Of a stretch of 18,105 nt of DNA, positions 12,123 through 18,105 are shown one piece after another (positions within the stretch are counted from its first letter, which is position 1; each line of letters opens with the position of its first letter). The notes under the pieces are model-generated. The model was not told where the DNA came from and did not search any database. It saw only the letters and a list, made by a program, of their open reading frames with translations. The stretch is from contig CAZPCZ010000023.1 in assembly GCA_964585225.1 (NCBI GenBank), positions 1 through 18,105 on the forward strand. The letters are read 5' to 3'. This DNA is from CAZPCZ01 sp964585225. Its GTDB lineage: Bacteria; Patescibacteriota; Patescibacteriia; JACPHY01. Made by a program: the position numbers and the translations under genes.

Positions 12123-14120
12123 TCAGATCCGTGGCGTGCGTTCGTAGTCCGCGGGGTCGTAGTCGCCTTCCGGGCAACGCGTGATGTGTTGGCGCTCACG
12201 CGGGTTCACGATGATCCGCGGCGTGCGTCCATCCTCATACGTTCCCGCAACGATGGCGATCGTCCCTGGCGTGAAGTTTTGGACGATCTCATCGGCCTGA
12301 CGTTGCCCCTTCGTGCACCAGTGGAGGAGCGTGATCGTCCCCGTGCGGTCTCCGACGAGCATGCGGACGAACGGACGGCCGTGTCCGTTTCGGCCGCGCT
12401 CGACCGATGCCGTGACGATGCGGAAACGGTCGAATACGAATCGTTCCCGGAGGTTCCGGACGAACATCTCGGTCGGCTTCCGCGGGTGGCCGGTGAACAC
12501 GGATCGGTGCGTCGCGCCGGCGTCACTTCCGCCGGCGCGCGTGTTCGGTGGGAGCGCACCGCGCATGCGCTGCGCCTTCCCGACCGCACTGAACGCGTAC
12601 CGTTTGTCAATGCTGTGGTCTGCAACGAGCGTGACGATGCGGCCCGGGCGCGTTCGCCCGACACGCCCGGAGAGCTGGATGAGCTCTCGCTCGTTGCGTG
12701 GCGGGGAGTACACGACGAGGAAATCGAGCTCCGGGATGTGGATGCCCTCACGGATGACGTCGGTCCCCACGATGATCGCGACCTCGCCGCGACCGAACGT
12801 GTGGAGCGTGTCGAGGAGCGTCTCCGACCGCATCTGCGACCGTCCGATCGCCGGCTCGACACGGACACCAAGCTCCGTGCGGAGGATGTCCACGAGGCGG
12901 TGGACGCCTGCCGCGTACCGATTGAACACGAGCGTGCGGGCCGGCCGACTCGACTCCGTCGCAGTGGAACGAATGGCACGGACGAGCGCATCCTGCTTTG
13001 GGTGTCGAACGCCGTCGCGTACGAGCGCCTCGAGCGCATCACGCACGCGACGGACCTCCGGGGTCACGGCGAGTCGACGCGCGGTCCGCGTGAGCCCGCC
13101 GTTGCGGTCACGCTTCTCGAGCGCTCGTCGCAAACTCTCGAGCGCGGTCCCGTAGTCATCAGAGACGACGAACGAGAGGACCGCGGTGAGCTGCTGAGCC
13201 GCCGCAGCGATCGGGATGAGCGCGAGCGCCTCGCGGTCTCGAATACGATCGTGTGCCGCCTTCAGGGCGGCGGGCGATGGTGCTCGCGACGGAGTCTCGA
13301 GGTCGCCCTGCTGAACGAGCATGCCGGTGAGCCGCTCGAGGACGTCCTCAAGCTGCGTGATGATCGGCTGCGCGACGTCAGCGATCGGGATGATCTCGCG
13401 GCGCTCTTCGATCGGAGGGCGGAACGCCTGCGTCGCCTCTTCCGAGATGCGCACCCATCGGTCGAGGTGGAGATTCTCGCGGATGCGCTCAATGCGTTCG
13501 AGATCTCCGCCCGGCGATGCGGTGAGTGCGAGGATGCGCACTCCGCGCGCGTGTGCTGCGTTCGCGACGGTGATCGCCGCGTGTGTCCGCGCGGCGTGGT
13601 GCCCCTCGTCAATGATGACGAGCCCGAACCCGCTGAGGTCGAGGATGGCGCGGCCGAGGTCATTCGCCGCGAGGTGCGGCGTCGCGACGAAGAGTCGTCC
13701 CATCGCCCACTGACCGGTCCGATGCTTTGGCGTGCGGTTCGCCGTGACGAGCTGGACGTCGTCCGCAGCGATGCGGAACACCGTTCGCGCGAGCGCCGCG
13801 TGCTGTTCGCAGAGGATGCCGGTCGGCGCACAGAAGAGCACGCGCTTGCCCGATGCGAGCACGGCGTCTGCGAGCGCGTACGCGAGGTACGTCTTGCCGG
13901 TCGCGGTGTCCGCGACGAGTCCGAAGTTCCCGCCGGCGTCCCACGCATCGAATGCGTGGCGTGCGTATGGCCGAATTTCGATCCCGGTCGGATCGAGGAC
14001 GTGGAACGGCGGTGGTTGCCAGGCGGGCGATGGGCGAAGTCCGCCTTCGCTATCCGGCTTCGGCGGGCGAGGTGCGAATAGGTCGAGCGTTGCGGTGTCT
14101 CGGTCTCTCCTTCGTGCCAC
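12123..14120 (-). CDS. Hef/FANCM-like SF2 DNA helicase with C-terminal OB fold
   Basis: 665 residues. Two RecA domains: TATGKTYLA (Walker A, ~72-80), DEGHH in place of DEAH (~171-175), LTASPGG (~199-205), and motif VI QLSGRVGRTRPG (~482-493). The TASPG and motif VI forms resemble the Hef/Mph1/FANCM and related repair helicases. A C-terminal OB-like domain (about 566-646, RIVTASVERG then FVRMLVGDRTGTITLLHW) should bind nucleic acid. The inserted region between the RecA domains (about 265-385) is helical. Start choice: GTG at 14120 has AAGGAGG 4 nt upstream on the minus strand, whereas the longer GTG at 14162 falls inside the likely -10. The N-terminal Pro-rich linker (PKPDSEGGLRPSPAWQPPP) is encoded by a palindromic repeat at 14033-14070. 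The biological substrate (forks, junctions) is inferred from family only. Confidence 0.88.
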   Translation of the reverse strand: MARRRDRDTATLDLFAPRPPKPDSEGGLRPSPAWQPPPFHVLDPTGIEIRPYARHAFDAWDAGGNFGLVADTATGKTYLAYALADAVLASGKRVLFCAPTGILCEQHAALARTVFRIAADDVQLVTANRTPKHRTGQWAMGRLFVATPHLAANDLGRAILDLSGFGLVIIDEGHHAARTHAAITVANAAHARGVRILALTASPGGDLERIERIRENLHLDRWVRISEEATQAFRPPIEERREIIPIADVAQPIITQLEDVLERLTGMLVQQGDLETPSRAPSPAALKAAHDRIRDREALALIPIAAAAQQLTAVLSFVVSDDYGTALESLRRALEKRDRNGGLTRTARRLAVTPEVRRVRDALEALVRDGVRHPKQDALVRAIRSTATESSRPARTLVFNRYAAGVHRLVDILRTELGVRVEPAIGRSQMRSETLLDTLHTFGRGEVAIIVGTDVIREGIHIPELDFLVVYSPPRNERELIQLSGRVGRTRPGRIVTLVADHSIDKRYAFSAVGKAQRMRGALPPNTRAGGSDAGATHRSVFTGHPRKPTEMFVRNLRERFVFDRFRIVTASVERGRNGHGRPFVRMLVGDRTGTITLLHWCTKGQRQADEIVQNFTPGTIAIVAGTYEDGRTPRIIVNPRERQHITRCPEGDYDPADYERTPRI
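14033..14070. repeat. Palindromic CCGCC...GGCGG repeat inside helicase N-terminus
   Basis: GCGAAGTCCGCCTTCGC, TATCC, GGCTTCGGCGGGCGAG: outer CCGCC (14041-14045) pairs with GGCGG (14062-14066), with an imperfect inner stem. It resembles the TCCGCCTTCGC...GGCTTCGGCGGGC dispersed repeat that I recall from CPR genomes. It encodes the proline-rich linker of the helicase on the minus strand. Confidence 0.6.
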
Positions 14121-14159
14121 GGCGCCTCCTTGGTTGCCTGCTGGAAGGAACCGCTCCCA

Positions 14160-14188
14160 CACGTACCATCGGCTTGCGGCCCCGTCAA
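14160..14188 (-). promoter_or_regulatory. Helicase promoter
   Basis: Minus strand TTGACG (14188-14183), 17 nt, TACGTG (14165-14160) preceded by TGG (extended -10). Predicted start near 14153 gives a leader of about 33 nt carrying AAGGAGG. This supports the GTG start at 14120. Confidence 0.5.
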
Positions 14189-14203
14189 CAACTCCGCTAT
14201 GCT
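14174..14203 (+). promoter_or_regulatory. Possible yidC promoter
   Basis: TTGCGG (14174-14179), 18 nt, TATGCT (14198-14203), overlapping the divergent helicase promoter. Transcription would start about 5 nt before the yidC ATG, giving an almost leaderless mRNA. Confidence 0.4.
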
Positions 14204-14214
14204 GGGGACAGGGT

Positions 14215-14898
14215 ATGTTCTCCTCCTTCTGGCACGACGTCCTCTACCAGCCGCTGCTCAACGGGCTCTTTTTTCTCTACGGGACCATTGCGGCCGAAAA
14301 CCTCGGGCTCGCGGTCATTGCGCTCACCATCCTCATCCGCCTCCTCCTCCTCCCGCTCTCGATTCTCTCGGAACGAAAGGCTGTGCGGCTCGCATCGCTG
14401 TCGAAGAAGATCGCGGAGGCAGCCGCGCATTTTAAGAACGATCCGGTCAAGCAGCGTGAGGTCGCGCGGCGCCTCTTGAAGGAGCAGAAGGTAAACCCGT
14501 GGGCGAAGGCGGTCGTGCTCGCCGTCCAGGTGCTCGTCCTCGTGCTCCTGTACCAGGTGTTCGTCGGCGGGTTACGCGTCGAGAAGCTCAACGACCTCTA
14601 CCCGTTCGTTCGGCGACCGGATTTCGTGAACACGATGTTTGTTGGGTTCGAGGTCGGGCAGCGGAACCTCTGGTGGGCGGTGGCGGTTGGCGTGATCCTC
14701 TTCCTCGAGATCATCGCGGTCCAGCGAGAGCGGCGGCACACGCTCGAACGTCGCGACGTCCTCTACCGGTACGTCTTCCCCATCGCGTCGATCATTGTCC
14801 TCTCGAAACTCCCCATGGTGAAATCGCTCTTCATCTTGACCTCCATGGCCTTCAGTGCGATCCTATTTGGGATCCGGAAGGGAGTGACCGCGAAGTGA
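14215..14898 (+). CDS. yidC: Membrane insertase YidC/Oxa1 family
   Basis: 227 residues. YidC inserts and folds membrane proteins, alone or with SecYEG. The start ATG at 14215 gives FWHDVLYQPLLNGLFFLYG, a typical opening for short YidC. TM1 is about residues 17-45 and contains the groove arginine in LTILIRLLLLPLSI (about 38-51). A basic cytosolic hairpin follows (ERKAVRLASLSKKIAEAAAH to RRLLKEQKVNPW, 54-100), then TMs at about 100-118, 155-170, 184-198 and 203-217. There is no large periplasmic domain, so the form matches Gram-positive/CPR types. The longer open frame upstream is a shadow of the helicase gene. The TGA stop lies inside the first unit of a heptamer repeat. Confidence 0.94.
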   Translation: MFSSFWHDVLYQPLLNGLFFLYGTIAAENLGLAVIALTILIRLLLLPLSILSERKAVRLASLSKKIAEAAAHFKNDPVKQREVARRLLKEQKVNPWAKAVVLAVQVLVLVLLYQVFVGGLRVEKLNDLYPFVRRPDFVNTMFVGFEVGQRNLWWAVAVGVILFLEIIAVQRERRHTLERRDVLYRYVFPIASIIVLSKLPMVKSLFILTSMAFSAILFGIRKGVTAK

Positions 14899-14972
14899 AG
14901 AGGTGTGAGTGAAGAGTGAAGAGTTGTCGAGTACCACCACTCGTCCCTCACCACTCGTCCCTCATCACTCAT
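14895..14972 (+). repeat. Heptamer snap-back repeat after yidC
   Basis: Eleven exact 7-nt registers: GTGAAGA, GGTGTGA, GTGAAGA, GTGAAGA, GTTGTCG, AGTACCA, CCACTCG, TCCCTCA, CCACTCG, TCCCTCA, TCACTCA. Purine-rich left arm, pyrimidine-rich right arm. It contains the yidC stop and runs to the start of the next gene. The left-arm units are nearly the same as those in the secD linker. Confidence 0.9.
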
Positions 14973-14974
14973 GT

Positions 14975-15547
14975 ATGGCTGATGCCCTCGATAAAATGAT
15001 GTACTCGTTCGTGGTGGAGGATGTCCTCAAGGGGTTCTTCGTGAACGTCCCGCCGGGGTACGTTGCGTGCGTATATGATCTCGGACGCGGCGTGCTCAAG
15101 AAGGTGTTCACGCCGGGGCTCCACTTCAAGATTCCGTTCTGGCAGCGCGCGAAGCTCTTCAATACGCAGACGCTCGAGTACACGATCTCGAAAAAGTTCA
15201 ACCCCGAGCACGTGAACGCGATGGGCGACCAGCCGGTGGGCGCGGTGACGTCCGATGACGAGAAGCTCCTCATCGAGGGGACCGTGCTCCTCCGGCTCGA
15301 CCAGGAACAGATCCCGACGATTTGGCAGTCCATCGGCGAGGACTTCGTGGAGAAGATCATTCGGCCAACGATTCGGAGCCGATCCCGCATGATCGCTTCG
15401 CGCTACACGTACCAGGACATCGTCTCCGCGCGACGCGACGCGGTGGAGCTCGACCTCCGCGATGAGCTCGCGCGCATCTTCCTCCCGCGCGGGATTATCG
15501 TGGAAAATGTCCTACTGTCAGAGATTGGCAGGAATGGGAAAGAGTAG
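14975..15547 (+). pseudogene. SPFH/prohibitin (Band 7) family gene, C-terminally truncated
   Basis: 190 residues. VPPGYVACVYDLGRGVLKKV (26-45), FTPGLHFKIPFWQ (45-57) and a later FLPRGIIVENVLLSEI (169-184) are the classic SPFH core that forms membrane-associated oligomers organising lipid/protease microdomains. In full-length relatives the chain continues after VLL-DI into an AIE-rich coiled coil. Here it ends six residues later, after GRNGKE, and a structured repeat element starts within 11 nt of the stop. No other frame continues the family. The expected N-terminal membrane segment is also weak. It may be a decayed gene or a functional minimal SPFH protein. The start at 14975 is chosen because upstream codons are repeat; 14999 is an alternative. 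Confidence 0.7.
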
Positions 15548-15557
15548 ATTCTCCTCC

Positions 15558-15685
15558 TGCGTCATTTCGAGCCCCGAAGGAGTCCGATGTGGAGTTGGAC
15601 CCTACGGGGTAAACTCCGCGAGAAATCTCACACCAGTGAGGGATATGGAACGCCCGAAACTTCTCGCGGTGACTCCAAATGACAT
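15558..15685. repeat. Structured dispersed element (MITE/IPU-like)
   Basis: About 128 bp bounded by an imperfect 11-bp inverted repeat, GTCATTTCGAG (15561-15571) and CTCCAAATGAC (15673-15683, one mismatch). Internal pairs are CCCCG/CGGGG (15572-15576, 15605-15609) and CCGCGAGAA/TTCTCGCGG (15616-15624, 15661-15669). The sequence style (GTCATTTCGAG, GAGAAATCTC) matches a dispersed palindrome seen in many bacterial genomes. It lies at the 3' end of the SPFH gene and contains the start codon of the hydrolase gene. Confidence 0.7.
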
Positions 15686-16607
15686 ACCGAGCAATTTTCC
15701 AATTTCTCCCCCTCCACCTCGGAGGGGGAGCTGGAGGGGGTGGACGGCGCTTCTCGTTCCGCTGGTCGCTATCGTATCGTTGGGCACTGCGTGTGGGCGT
15801 CCCACGCCGTCACCCGTTGTTCCCGTCGTCCCGACGGACACTACGCCAACCGTTATGTCCCGTGAATCCATCACCCTCACCACCTCGGACAACGTCCGCA
15901 TCGCCGGACATTGGTACCCGATCGCCGAGCCGAAAGGCTGGGCGCTACTCCTCCACATGATGCCCGCGACGAAGGAGAGTTACGGGAAGCTCGCAGAGGA
16001 GCTCCAGCGGCGTGGCATCGCATCACTCGCGATTGATTTTCGTGGACACGGCGAGTCGCAGGGTGGGCAAGCGGGGTACGTACGCTTCACCGACACCGAG
16101 CATCAGGCGAAGATCAACGACGTGCGGGCGGCGATGCTCTGGATCGAGGACAATGCGGAGAAGTCTGCGAAGCTTCCCAAGGAGTACGGGAAAGCCCCGC
16201 CCGCAAACTACATCCTCCCACGCCTCGTTGTGGTCGGTGCTTCCATTGGTGCGAACCTCGCGCTCCAGCTCCTCGAGGAGGAGGCGGGTCTCGCCGGCGT
16301 GGTCCTTCTCTCGCCTGGTCTCGACTACCGTGGGGTGAAGACGGATGCGATCGCCCGCGCAATCCGAGACCACGAATCACGCGACCGCGAACAGCAAGGG
16401 CGTCTGAGCCCGCTCCTCCTCGCTGCGGGTGGAGCGGATGATCGGTACTCCACGGAAACCGTGCACGCACTCGCGCAAATCCTTGAAGGCCGTGTGACGA
16501 TCAAGTCGTTTGGAAACGCAGGTCACGGGACGACGATGTTCGAACGGGAGCCGGCACTGCTCACCGAGGTCGCGGAGTGGATCACAGACCGAATGACTAA
16601 TTCCTAA
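15645..16607 (+). CDS. Alpha/beta-hydrolase, probable lipoprotein
   Basis: 320 residues from the ATG at 15645 (GTG at 15636 also in frame). Alpha/beta-hydrolase fold: oxyanion region LLLHMMPATKESY, IDFRGHGES, nucleophile elbow GASIG with Ser200, acid in AAGGADDRYS and histidine in GNAGHGTTMF. Probable esterase/lipase/acylaminoacyl-type enzyme; substrate unknown. The N-terminus has a basic stretch (PPRRGSWRGW), a hydrophobic core (TALLVPLVAIVSL) and an imperfect lipobox GTAC, so it is likely exported and lipid-modified outside the membrane. The first ~14 codons come from the element at 15558-15685, and the basic stretch comes from palindromic repeat copy D, so much of the signal peptide is repeat-derived. 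The last residues (MTNS) and the stop codon lie in a heptamer repeat. Confidence 0.87.
   Translation: MERPKLLAVTPNDIPSNFPISPPPPRRGSWRGWTALLVPLVAIVSLGTACGRPTPSPVVPVVPTDTTPTVMSRESITLTTSDNVRIAGHWYPIAEPKGWALLLHMMPATKESYGKLAEELQRRGIASLAIDFRGHGESQGGQAGYVRFTDTEHQAKINDVRAAMLWIEDNAEKSAKLPKEYGKAPPANYILPRLVVVGASIGANLALQLLEEEAGLAGVVLLSPGLDYRGVKTDAIARAIRDHESRDREQQGRLSPLLLAAGGADDRYSTETVHALAQILEGRVTIKSFGNAGHGTTMFEREPALLTEVAEWITDRMTNS
15706..15742 (+). repeat. GC-rich palindromic repeat, copy D (inside hydrolase signal peptide)
   Basis: Perfect 10-bp stem CTCCCCCTCC (15706-15715) and GGAGGGGGAG (15721-15730), loop ACCTC, tail CTGGAGGGGGTG. Read as SPPPPRRGSWRGW, a third frame relative to the copies in secA. 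Confidence 0.9.
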
Positions 16608-16703
16608 TTCCTAATCAAATCCCAATGATGCGGAATGACCAAAATTGGACATTGGGTATTCGTCATTGATTAGAAATTAGAAATTCGTCATTAGGAATTC
16701 CCG
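16592..16703 (+). repeat. Heptamer snap-back repeat after hydrolase gene
   Basis: Units AATGACT, AATTCCT, AATTCCT, AATCAAA, TCCCAAT ... GTCATTG, ATTAGAA, ATTAGAA, ATTCGTC, ATTAGGA, ATTCCCG. Sixteen 7-nt registers, with complementary arms. Closely related to the repeat at 8286-8432. It includes the hydrolase stop codon and ends just before the next GTG start. Confidence 0.9.
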
Positions 16704-16704
16704 T

Positions 16705-17553
16705 GTGCGCCTCCTCTCTCTCGCACCATCGAACACGGAAATCCTCTACGCGATCGGCGCCGGCGACGAGGTCGTCGGCGTGACGGCGTTCTGCGATGAG
16801 CCGTACGACGCGCAATCGAAACCGAAGGTCGGTGGGTGGACTGAGGTGTACGGCGATCTCCTCGAACGGTTCCAGCCAGACCTCATCGTGACATCCATGT
16901 TCGTCCCGCCGCAGGTTCGGGCGTTGAAGGAGCAGCAGCCGGAGCTCTTCTGCCACGTCGAGCCGCACACGCTCGACGACGTGTACACGAGCATCACGAC
17001 GATCGGCGAACGCGTCGGGCGCGCCAATGCAGCTGTCGAGCTCATTCGCCGCATGCGGTCAGAGTTCGACGCGATCCGACTGCAACATGCTTTCTCCCCC
17101 TCTTTCAGAGGGGGAGCGGGAGGGGGTGCGCGTGCGGATGCACAGAGGGAGGTGGTGTCAGCACGATCCATCCGCGTCTACGTTGAAGAATGGTCAAGCC
17201 CGCCCATGGCATCCGGCAACTGGGTCCCCGAAGTTGCCGCGATCGCCGGCCTCGAACAGGCCATTCTGAAGCCTGGCGAGTGGAGCCGCGAGTTCCGGTT
17301 CGAGGACCTCAAGTCCATTGATCCCGAATGTGTCATCCTCTCGATCTGCGGCCAGCGTGATCGCGTGCCCACGCAGCAGGTCGCGAGTCGCCTCGGCTGG
17401 GGCGAGCTCCGCGCGGTGCGAGAGGACCGCATCGCGGTCATTGATGACTCACTCCTCAACCGTCCGGGCCCTCGGCTCCCCGAGGGTGCCCGGGCCCTCG
17501 CTGCAGTGGTTGCTCGAACGCTCAGCGCGTCCACTGTTCCGTCTCGACCGTGA
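16705..17553 (+). CDS. BtuF-like metal/cobalamin-binding protein (helical-backbone receptor)
   Basis: 282 residues, GTG start at 16705. The opening LSLAPSNTEILYAIGAGDEV (4-23) and the following VVGVTAFCDEP are typical of cobalamin-binding BtuF-like proteins. PDLIVTS...PPQVRALKEQQP completes lobe 1; a long helix connects to lobe 2 (RVYVEEWSSPPMASGNWVPE, then the GLEQAI region). Such proteins normally deliver B12, haem or siderophores to an ABC importer. This one lacks a signal peptide, like the cytosolic subgroup, and no transporter genes are in the window. Palindromic repeat copy E is inserted in frame at about residues 130-148 (FSPSFRGGAGGGARADAQ), in the hinge before lobe 2. The last 32 nt overlap the convergent era gene. 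Confidence 0.86.
   Translation: MRLLSLAPSNTEILYAIGAGDEVVGVTAFCDEPYDAQSKPKVGGWTEVYGDLLERFQPDLIVTSMFVPPQVRALKEQQPELFCHVEPHTLDDVYTSITTIGERVGRANAAVELIRRMRSEFDAIRLQHAFSPSFRGGAGGGARADAQREVVSARSIRVYVEEWSSPPMASGNWVPEVAAIAGLEQAILKPGEWSREFRFEDLKSIDPECVILSICGQRDRVPTQQVASRLGWGELRAVREDRIAVIDDSLLNRPGPRLPEGARALAAVVARTLSASTVPSRP
17094..17143 (+). repeat. GC-rich palindromic repeat, copy E (inside BtuF-like gene)
   Basis: Stem CTCCCCCTC (17094-17102) and GAGGGGGAG (17108-17116), loop TTTCA, tail CGGGAGGGGGTGCG, then ATGCACAGAGGGAG shared with copy B. Read as FSPSFRGGAGGGARADAQ, the same frame as copy A. Confidence 0.9.
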
Positions 17554-18105
17554 GGTCGAGGAATACCTTGCGGTTCATCGCGGTCTCGAGCTCCTTTCGC
17601 GCCATCGAGCCGATCTCTTTGATCCGACGTCCACCGGTGCCGATGAGCATCTTGCGGTAGCGGTCACCGGTCGTGAGGATGCGCGCCGAGACGAAGAGCA
17701 CGCCGTTCTCGCGTTCCGCGACCTCGTTCACCTCCACAGCAACGGAGTAGGGGATTTCCTGGTGCATGCGGAGGAACACCTTCTCCCGAATGAGCTCCGC
17801 GATCCATTCTTTTTTCGGAATATCGGCGACCCGCCCAGGCTCGTAGAGTGATTCACCTTCCGGGAGGAGTTCGAAGAGGAGATCGACGAGATAGTTCAGG
17901 TTTCGCCGCTTGAGCGCGGAGACATCGAGCTCGGCAACGAAGCCAACTGAGGTCTCTCCCCCTCTTCCGGAGGGGGAGCTGGAGGGGGTGCGTAGGGAGC
18001 TCGAGGGGGTGGGGAATCCTTCGAACACCAAACCATGGTACGCGTCGCGGTACGGACGTTCTCGCTCTGAGAGGTCCGATTTATTGTAGACGAGTAGCTT
18101 TGGCA
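17522..18105 (-). CDS. era: GTPase Era, 3' part (5' end outside window)
   Basis: Era is an essential GTPase that binds 16S rRNA and assists 30S maturation. On the minus strand the open frame enters from the right edge with PKLLVYNKSDLSERERPY, containing the G4 motif NKSD. It continues through VAELDVSALKRRNLNYLVDLL (G5-like SAL and the helix after it), VADIPKKEWIAELIREKVF and the KH domain (MLIGTGGRRIKEIG), ending in QWTR with stop TGA at 17522. Palindromic repeat copy F is inserted in frame between YHGLVFEGF and VAELDVSALK (peptide PTPSSSLRTP then SSSPSGRGGETS), in a loop next to the G5 strand of the GTPase domain. Core motifs on both sides are intact, so the protein is probably functional. 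The 3' end overlaps the BtuF-like gene by 32 nt. Confidence 0.95.
   Translation of the reverse strand, partial: PKLLVYNKSDLSERERPYRDAYHGLVFEGFPTPSSSLRTPSSSPSGRGGETSVGFVAELDVSALKRRNLNYLVDLLFELLPEGESLYEPGRVADIPKKEWIAELIREKVFLRMHQEIPYSVAVEVNEVAERENGVLFVSARILTTGDRYRKMLIGTGGRRIKEIGSMARKELETAMNRKVFLDLTVETEQWTR
17956..18011 (+). repeat. GC-rich palindromic repeat, copy F (antisense inside era)
   Basis: Stem CTCCCCCTC (17956-17964) and GAGGGGGAG (17970-17978), loop TTCCG, tail CTGGAGGGGGTGCG, followed by a second tail-like piece, CTCGAGGGGGTGG (18000-18012). The element is in plus orientation while era is on the minus strand, so the opposite strand is translated. Confidence 0.88.

Noticed and set aside
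12099..14081. 660-codon plus-strand open frame opposite the helicase
   Set aside because: No family motifs, composition of an antisense shadow; the minus strand encodes all SF2 helicase motifs.
16592..16703. tRNA or small structured RNA gene
   Set aside because: The fold-back is due to AT-rich heptamer arms; there is no cloverleaf, CCA end or T-loop consensus.
1..18105. Alternative genetic code (UGA as Gly, as in Gracilibacteria)
   Set aside because: TGA ends secA, secD, secF, yidC, era and others at the expected protein ends.

Overview
The window reads as a piece of a GC-rich Candidate Phyla Radiation (Patescibacteria, probably Parcubacteria-like) chromosome. Three things point that way. 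SecD carries a parvulin-type prolyl-isomerase segment inside its first extracytoplasmic domain. A membrane-anchored ~466-aa protein sits directly before a VirD4/TraG-like ATPase, a pairing I associate with CPR genomes. YidC is short, without the large periplasmic domain of Gram-negative versions. TGA is used as a normal stop, so this is not a code-25 lineage. The assignment is inference from gene content; there is no rRNA in the window.

Layout, left to right. (1) 1-2637: the 3' part of secA, then an overlapping gene that fuses a NUDIX hydrolase to a CsaA-type tRNA-binding/chaperone domain. (2) 2642-5030: a visibly less GC-rich group of small genes with little evident connection to protein export: a CYTH-like protein, a P-loop nucleoside/nucleotide kinase-like protein, a SET-domain protein and an FMN split-barrel protein. 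They are separated by hairpins and end at a strong terminator. (3) 5078-8290: a small exported four-cysteine protein on the minus strand, then secD and secF on the plus strand with an ATGA overlap. (4) 8487-12039: the membrane protein plus the VirD4/TraG-like ATPase, a probable two-gene unit. (5) 12123-14120 (minus): a Hef-like SF2 helicase with a C-terminal OB fold, divergent from yidC (14215-14898). (6) 14975-17553: a C-terminally truncated SPFH/prohibitin-like gene, a probable alpha/beta-hydrolase lipoprotein and a BtuF-like metal/cobalamin-binding protein. (7) 17522-18105 (minus): the 3' part of era, running off the right edge.

Functionally the window is dominated by protein export and membrane insertion: SecA motor, CsaA-type chaperone domain, SecDF proton-driven pulling device and YidC insertase. 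A DNA-transfer-type ATPase and its membrane partner are also present. The sec genes are dispersed among unrelated genes rather than forming one operon.

The most striking feature is not a gene. At least two families of short repeats pervade the window. Family 1 is a GC-rich hairpin (CTCCCCCTC, 3-5 nt loop, GAGGGGGAG, then a GGGGG-rich tail). It sits in frame inside secA (three times), era, the BtuF-like gene and the signal-peptide region of the hydrolase, read in several frames and both orientations, much like the Rickettsia palindromic elements. Family 2 is built of degenerate 7-nt units, usually as a left arm and a complementary right arm. It fills the spacers after secF, before the ATPase gene, after yidC and after the hydrolase, often supplying the stop codon. 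It also lies inside secD and the ATPase tail. This proteome-invading repeat load is the best candidate for something undescribed here.
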